NCBI GenBank assembly: GCA_002239025.1
Contig: MPNM01000003.1
Location: 62,001 to 126,000, forward strand
From: Chloroflexi bacterium bin125
Lineage (GTDB): Bacteria > Chloroflexota > Dehalococcoidia > Bin125
Length of the DNA stretch: 64,000 nt
Direction: 5' to 3'
The notes beneath the pieces were generated by a model. It worked only from the letters and a program-made list of their open reading frames with translations. It was not told the origin of the DNA and did no database searches. Numbering within the stretch: the first letter of the stretch is position 1; each line of letters opens with the position of its first letter. Of this stretch, positions 59,522 through 64,000 are shown one piece after another. The translations under genes were made by a program, and so were the position numbers.

Positions 59522-60360
59522 GCAATCGTGGCGCGCTGTATCGACCGCAGGTGGCGACAGAATCCGGCTGGCGACGTTCTGCACTGCTGATCACGGTCTT
59601 GTTGGCCTCGATGACCACTGCGATCGCTGTGTTGTTCGTCTCGGCGACCCAACTCACAGAGCGCTCGACGGCCCAACACTATCTCGCACGGGCGGTGAGT
59701 TCGCTGCTCGAGATCGATCAGTTCGTCGTCAATGCGTGGCCCGCGTTAGAAGCCGCGTCTGCCGAGGGCGATCCGATTCCGCTGACTGACTTTCCGATCT
59801 CGTTGCAACTCGATCCGGCTGGCCTCCAGGATGGCCCGCAGGCGGTCTCTGAGGCCATCTCGGCAGCGACGGCTTCTCTGGTCTATGACGAGGGGCTCGG
59901 CGTGTTCGCCGATTCACCTCAGGCGTTCCGCCTGGTCTCTCGCGGGGCAGCATTCGACGGGACTGTTGGCCGACTGACCGGCGGTGGACATGCGGTGGCC
60001 ACTGTTGCGCTGATTGTGAGTGGATCGTTCGCGCTCCTGCTGGCGATGGCGACGGCCGCACAGGCACGAGGACTGTCGCGGATTGGCGCGCCAGCGCTAG
60101 CCATCGGTATTGGAGCGGCCGTCGTCTGGCTGGCGGCCACACTGGCCCAATCGGCGTTCGATGGGCGAGCGCTGTCCGAAGCCGATCCGTTCGAAGCCGA
60201 CCTCTGGCTGATCGCAGCAGACGCCACATCGTTGTTGGTTCGCAACGCAGCCATTGCCGCGCTCGCCGGTGGGATAGTCGTGGCCACGGCCATCACGGGA
60301 GGCGGATTGCTGCGAATCCTCGATCAACGCCCCGCTGCCAACACGTACCGAAGTCTCTGA
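59518..60360 (+). CDS. Hypothetical multi-pass membrane protein
   Basis: This 280-residue protein has one N-terminal membrane segment (22-44), an extracytoplasmic region of about 110 residues, then three more hydrophobic segments (about 157-180, 190-215, 240-265). No family was recognised. It overlaps the RDD gene by four bases (GTGA), so they are cotranslated and may form one membrane system. The loop includes FPISLQLDPAGLQDGPQAVSE. Confidence 0.7.
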   Translation: MSNRGALYRPQVATESGWRRSALLITVLLASMTTAIAVLFVSATQLTERSTAQHYLARAVSSLLEIDQFVVNAWPALEAASAEGDPIPLTDFPISLQLDPAGLQDGPQAVSEAISAATASLVYDEGLGVFADSPQAFRLVSRGAAFDGTVGRLTGGGHAVATVALIVSGSFALLLAMATAAQARGLSRIGAPALAIGIGAAVVWLAATLAQSAFDGRALSEADPFEADLWLIAADATSLLVRNAAIAALAGGIVVATAITGGGLLRILDQRPAANTYRSL

Positions 60361-60417
60361 GGTAATCTTCGCCATTCCACTGCAGCCCCAACCACGTGTA
60401 CGATGCAAAGGACTGTT

Positions 60418-60446
60418 TTGCACCACCGGTTGCGCACGGCTATTGG
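60418..60446 (+). promoter_or_regulatory. Weak promoter candidate before tRNA-Gly
   Basis: TTGCAC, 17 bases, TATTGG, ending 16 bases before the tRNA. Each box matches only about half of the sigma-70 consensus, but spacing and position fit. Confidence 0.3.
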
Positions 60447-60462
60447 CGCAACGGGAGCGCTT

Positions 60463-60537
60463 GCGGGAGTAGCTCAGTGGTAGAGCATCTGCTTCCCAAG
60501 CAGAGGGTCGCGGGTTCGAATCCCGTCTCCCGCTCCA
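60463..60537 (+). tRNA. tRNA-Gly, anticodon CCC, CCA encoded
   Basis: 75 bases including CCA. Acceptor GCGGGAG pairs with CTCCCGC; the D arm has AGCTCAGTGGTAGAGC. The anticodon stem is TCTGC/GCAGA with loop TTCCCAA (anticodon CCC). The T arm is GCGGGTTCGAATCCCGT. It reads GGG codons. Confidence 0.96.
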
Positions 60538-60582
60538 GAGCGCTCCAACTGTCCTCCAGCCCCTAGTAGCAAGGTTGATCTG

Positions 60583-61764
60583 ATGGAACTCCGATTCTCT
60601 GAAGCCGAAGAAAGCCTGCGCGGCGATGTCCGCCAGTTCCTGCTCGACAACATTCCCGAGCCAGCCTCAAGCGAAGGTCCAGGCGGCGCCCGCGAAAACG
60701 ACGAGGACTTCGAGAACGCCCTCGACTTCAACCGCAAGCTCGCCGACCGTGGGTGGATCGCTCCGGCCTGGCCGAAGGAATACGGCGGTCTGGGCGCTTC
60801 GATCTACGAGCAGATCGTGTTCAACGAAGAGTTCGGCTACCACGGCGCACCCGACACCGGGACGCGCGGCTTCGGCGTCGGCATGATTGGTCCGACCATG
60901 ATTATTCATGGTTCCGACGAGCAGAAGGCCGAGTACCTGCCCAAGATCACTTCGGGTGAGCACATCTGGTGCCAGGGCTACTCCGAGCCGGGCTCCGGTT
61001 CCGACCTCGCATCGCTGCAGACCCGCGCCGTCCGCGATGGTGATGACTACATCATCAACGGCCAGAAGATCTGGACCTCGGGCGGTCACCGCGCCAACCA
61101 GATGTTCTGCCTCGTGCGCACCGATCCCGATGCGCCCAAGCACCGTGGCATCTCTTTCCTGTTGATCGACGACATCAAGAACACGCCGGGCCTCTCGGTC
61201 CGACCGCTAATCAACATGGCCGGCCGCCACCACTTCAATGAGGTGTTCTTCGAGGACGTCCGTGTCCCGGCCAAGAATCGCATCGGCGAAGAAAATCGCG
61301 GCTGGTACGTGGGCATGACGCTGCTCGACTTCGAGCGCTCCGGGATCGGCACGACCGCCGGTCAGCGGCGCACCCTTGAAGGCATGACCGAAGAGCTGCA
61401 GAACGGCTCGGCCGAGGATCGCGATCGCTACCGACTCGGTCTTGCCGACCTGGTCGTCGCCAACAACGTGGCCAAGTACCTCGGCTACCGGATCGGTCAC
61501 ATCCAGGCGACCGGCAACGTGCCTAACTACGAGGCATCGGTGGTCAAGATCTTCCAGTCCGAGCTGGGCCAGAAGATCTACAACTACGGGATCAAGATGT
61601 TCGGCCTCGGCGGCCAGCTGATCCCCGAGGAGCCGACCGCGCCATGGCAGGGCGACATGCCCGAGCAGTACCTGCTCTCCGTGCCCAGCACGATCTACTC
61701 CGGAACCAACGAGATCCAGCGAAACATCATCGCAACTCGTGGTCTGGGCTTGCCGCGCTCGTAA
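60583..61764 (+). CDS. Acyl-CoA dehydrogenase
   Basis: This 393-residue flavoenzyme oxidises acyl-CoA thioesters at C2-C3 with electrons passed to ETF. It shows GWIAPAWPKEYGGLGASIYEQIVFNEEFGYHGAP near residue 55-88 and WCQGYSEPGSGSDLASLQT near 127 (FAD-binding). DYIINGQKIWTSGGHRA is near 149, NEVFFEDVRVPAKNRIG near 216 and YSGTNEIQRNIIATRGLGLPR at the end. The chain-length preference is not evident. It stands alone behind tRNA-Gly. Confidence 0.95.
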   Translation: MELRFSEAEESLRGDVRQFLLDNIPEPASSEGPGGARENDEDFENALDFNRKLADRGWIAPAWPKEYGGLGASIYEQIVFNEEFGYHGAPDTGTRGFGVGMIGPTMIIHGSDEQKAEYLPKITSGEHIWCQGYSEPGSGSDLASLQTRAVRDGDDYIINGQKIWTSGGHRANQMFCLVRTDPDAPKHRGISFLLIDDIKNTPGLSVRPLINMAGRHHFNEVFFEDVRVPAKNRIGEENRGWYVGMTLLDFERSGIGTTAGQRRTLEGMTEELQNGSAEDRDRYRLGLADLVVANNVAKYLGYRIGHIQATGNVPNYEASVVKIFQSELGQKIYNYGIKMFGLGGQLIPEEPTAPWQGDMPEQYLLSVPSTIYSGTNEIQRNIIATRGLGLPRS

Positions 61765-61791
61765 CTGTTCGCGACCAACAGCCATTTCAAC

Positions 61792-61818
61792 CTGCGGCGC
61801 TTCTCTGAGGCGCCGCAG
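61792..61818. terminator. Likely bidirectional terminator hairpin
   Basis: CTGCGGCGC, 9-base loop, GCGCCGCAG: a 9-base GC-rich stem, followed by TTCATGG on the plus strand and GGTTGAAATGG on the minus strand. It lies between convergent genes 27 bases after the acyl-CoA dehydrogenase stop. No strong T-run on either side. Confidence 0.5.
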
Positions 61819-61831
61819 TTCATGGGGTCAG

Positions 61832-62383
61832 TTACCGGGTGGCCTGAGTCACCCGGGCTCGGAATGCCCGCATCCCTTCTCGACGCTCCGCTTCGTCCGG
61901 GATGCCATACGCGGGACCCCGGTCGAGAGAGCCGAAGACGAGGTCACAGCGGAGATTTAGCTTGTCGACCGCGGCAATGTAGGCCGGCGCCGCCGCGATG
62001 TATTCTCCGACTCCAACGGCCAGCAGGTAGATCAGAGGTACCCCCGCTGCGAACGCCGATACGAGACTCTTGTTGTCACGGTGCTCGGCATCGTCACCTC
62101 GGAAGGCATATTGGATTCGTTCAACCGACTCATACTGCGCGCTTTGCTCGGCGACGTGATGATCGATGTACCGTTCAGCATCTGGCCCTCGCCCGGTGCG
62201 CAGCGACAGCACGTAATCCATCTCTTTCGGTTTCCAGATGCCCTGTTGAGTTGCGAGCAAGTAGCGCCGACCATCGAACTCAAACCCGTATTGCAAATCG
62301 GCCCAACGCAACGTCGGACCGCTCGCGTTCAGCGCGGCGAGCTGTCGAAACGCCGCTAACCGCATCTCCAGGTCATTGCTCAT
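61832..62383 (-). CDS. N-terminal fragment of an HNH restriction-endonuclease-like protein (HNH domain missing)
   Basis: This 183-residue protein resembles the N-terminal region of HNH proteins annotated as putative restriction endonucleases: RLAAFRQLAALN near residue 8, LQYGFEFDGRRYLLATQQGIWKPKEMDYVLSLRT near 30-63 and PAYGIPDEAERREGMRAFRARVT at the end. In full-length relatives the last segment leads into an AxxAYxxRCAxxG HNH domain; here TAA follows VTQATR, so the domain is absent. It may be a remnant or a nuclease-free regulator. The start could also be 12 bases further out (62395). Confidence 0.65.
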   Translation of the reverse strand: MSNDLEMRLAAFRQLAALNASGPTLRWADLQYGFEFDGRRYLLATQQGIWKPKEMDYVLSLRTGRGPDAERYIDHHVAEQSAQYESVERIQYAFRGDDAEHRDNKSLVSAFAAGVPLIYLLAVGVGEYIAAAPAYIAAVDKLNLRCDLVFGSLDRGPAYGIPDEAERREGMRAFRARVTQATR

Positions 62384-62415
62384 ATCGCGCAACATAGCGG
62401 ACAAACTGGGGTCCT

Positions 62416-64000
62416 TCAGCCTTCCCAGAGTTGGCCGTTGTCGGTCTGATTGGTGATCGCGAACCAGTAGGCGTTGTGCCCTCCCACTCGCGGCAGCACT
62501 TCTCCGTCTGGACCAAGCAAGCTGTCCTCACGAATTGTCCAGACGCCGCCGTCGGAGTCGGTCAGCAGTCCAGCCGCAGGATCGGCCGACGCAAACTGCA
62601 CTCCGCCCGACTCGTAGGAACGGCCTCCCTTGCCGTCGGCGGTGGCGACGACCACGATCGGAACACCGCCGACTTCGTCCAGGGCAAACATGCGCTCTGC
62701 GAGTAGTTGGATTGGGTAGGCAGTCAGCGCCTCTCCGATTCGCACCGCGTAGACATTGTCCTTTTGGGCCAGGCGTTCATCCTCGACCGGAACATTGAAC
62801 CAGGTGAGCGGGCTGTTGAAATACTCGTTGTAGGCAACGCCCGCTCCGTAGTCGCGGGCGAAGCCGGTCTCGATGCTGAGCACGGTCGTGTCGGGGTGGC
62901 GTGCAAACCACTCGCTCCATGTCGTGACCACCACTGGCAGGACCTTGAGCCGAATGTCCTCGCCGACCAACGGTCCCCACGCCGGTTTGCCGCTGAACTG
63001 GTTCCAGAGCGTGCGCGTGTTGCGGTCGTACATTAGCTTGTTCGAGCGATAAAGCAGACCGCTGGTGCCAAAGCGATACACCTCAGGCCCCACCCGTCCG
63101 TCGAACAGGATTGGCGACCCGCACAGCGTGCAGTAGGCCAATGACACCGGTACGCCGCCAATCGTGTCATTGACCATCTCGTGCCAGGCGATGATCCGAA
63201 TCGGATAGGCGCGGGCGTCGCCGTCGATTTCGACACCAACGACGACATCAGTGTCGTTAATCCACTCAGCCGCTTCCTCGGGGAAGATCTGGGTTGGGAA
63301 CTCAAGCGGCGGGATGCCGTCGACGCGGACGCCGCCCCACATGATCTCCCTGGCGTCGATGACGATGTCCTCGTCGGGATTCATCATCTCCGCCATGTCC
63401 TCGAACTGACTGCCGAATAGCGCCTGTTTGAAGCGCAGATAGGACGGCGTCGCTGAGTCCTCAGGATCAAACTCGAAGATGTCTGCGTACTCATAGATCG
63501 TGCGATGCTCCTCGCCGTAGCGTCCGGCGAGATACGCCAACACTTGCTCCCAATACGGATTGGGAAACGCAGCCAGGTCGATGACATACTTGTCGATGGC
63601 GCGGGAATCAGAAGCGAGCATTCGCTCAAGCAACGCCTGTCCTGCAGTCGGGATCGGCAAGTAGCGTCCAAAGAAGCCGTCCAGTGGGCCCCAGAAGATC
63701 AACTGCTTGAGGTCGACTGATTCGGGATCGAACGGACCGTTGGTTACATCAGCCACCTGTTGTTCCGTTGTTTCAGGTTCATCTTGTTCAATTGCAGCTC
63801 GCTCCTGCTGACCGGCAGTTTGCTCGACCGGCTCCTCAGCCTCTTCCGATTCCTGCCCCTGTGACTGAGCGGGCTGTTCCGATTGAACCTGCTGCTGGAT
63901 TTCCGCGACCGTTTCCTGTTCCTGTTGCTCCGCTTGCTCGACAGGGTTGGCCTCCGGATCTTCACCGGAACCGCTGCATGCGCTGGCCAACAGCGCGAAC
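62416..64000 (-). CDS. DUF3179 domain-containing lipoprotein, N-terminus beyond the window
   Basis: At least 527 residues are visible; the reading frame is open to the right edge, where FALLASACSGSG looks like a lipoprotein signal end (Cys lipidation), so the true start lies outside. A Glu/Gln-rich linker follows. The DUF3179 core shows VVGVEIDGDARAYPIRIIAWHEMVND and YCTLCGSPILFDGR with CxxC near residue 291, MYDRNTRTLWNQFSGKPAWG, and a C-terminal GGHNAYWFA. The family occurs in many marine bacteria and has no settled function; the CxxC suggests metal or haem contact, by inference. Confidence 0.9.
   Translation of the reverse strand, partial: FALLASACSGSGEDPEANPVEQAEQQEQETVAEIQQQVQSEQPAQSQGQESEEAEEPVEQTAGQQERAAIEQDEPETTEQQVADVTNGPFDPESVDLKQLIFWGPLDGFFGRYLPIPTAGQALLERMLASDSRAIDKYVIDLAAFPNPYWEQVLAYLAGRYGEEHRTIYEYADIFEFDPEDSATPSYLRFKQALFGSQFEDMAEMMNPDEDIVIDAREIMWGGVRVDGIPPLEFPTQIFPEEAAEWINDTDVVVGVEIDGDARAYPIRIIAWHEMVNDTIGGVPVSLAYCTLCGSPILFDGRVGPEVYRFGTSGLLYRSNKLMYDRNTRTLWNQFSGKPAWGPLVGEDIRLKVLPVVVTTWSEWFARHPDTTVLSIETGFARDYGAGVAYNEYFNSPLTWFNVPVEDERLAQKDNVYAVRIGEALTAYPIQLLAERMFALDEVGGVPIVVVATADGKGGRSYESGGVQFASADPAAGLLTDSDGGVWTIREDSLLGPDGEVLPRVGGHNAYWFAITNQTDNGQLWEG

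Overview
The window is about 60% G+C by eye and almost fully coding, with short gaps, many ATGA or TAATG stop/start overlaps and frequent GTG starts. The gene mix points to a member of Chloroflexota, possibly a marine SAR202/Dehalococcoidia-like lineage. It includes F420-type oxidoreductases (a luciferase-like monooxygenase and a DDN-type nitroreductase), CaiB CoA-transferases with a crotonase, a UPF0182 protein, a FakA-FakB-RecG operon, an RRM protein with a glycine-rich tail, and a penicillin-binding protein 1A. This placement is inference from gene content; no rRNA or other phylogenetic marker was available to confirm it.

Layout. 1-6.9 kb: oxidoreductase and transport genes, a secreted HNH nuclease and an amidohydrolase. 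6.9-12.8 kb: an accessory stretch with a Fic protein behind two matching palindromes, a coupled Mrr-type nuclease pair, an isocitrate/isopropylmalate-type dehydrogenase, a selenocysteine tRNA and a DUF4268 protein. 12.8-17.3 kb: a DUF4956/VTC pair divergent from a CotH/D-aminoacylase pair. 17.5-20.75 kb: a CaiB-crotonase-CaiB operon. 20.8-34.4 kb: arginine biosynthesis (argC, argJ, argB, argD, argG, argH) interrupted by a small two-gene module, a membrane molybdoenzyme, UPF0182 and a small hypothetical gene, and ending with rpe.

34.5-44.7 kb: acetyltransferase-like protein, RRM protein, ribosomal protein L28, fakA-fakB-recG, then argS-trpS. 44.9-54.9 kb: DDN oxidoreductase, acyl-CoA carboxylase carboxyltransferase, UbiA prenyltransferase, SPFH protein, hydrolase, M24 protein, an aminotransferase with its Lrp-type regulator, and gatC-gatA. 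55-64 kb: PBP1A, a membrane zinc-protease-like protein, RDD and other membrane proteins, tRNA-Gly(CCC), acyl-CoA dehydrogenase, a truncated HNH-family protein and a DUF3179 lipoprotein running off the right edge.

Two families of intergenic palindromic repeats punctuate the window. Type I has CTCCCCC/GGGGGAG hairpins and occurs at nine loci; type II has CGTCAT/ATGACG ends and occurs at two. At 28.7-28.9 kb a type I copy sits inside a type II copy. The most unusual protein observations are an AT-richer arginyl-tRNA synthetase whose HIGH motif reads QLGN, a membrane-anchored Mrr homologue with an altered active site, and an M24 protein missing two metal ligands. The most notable RNA gene is selC, with no other selenocysteine genes in view.
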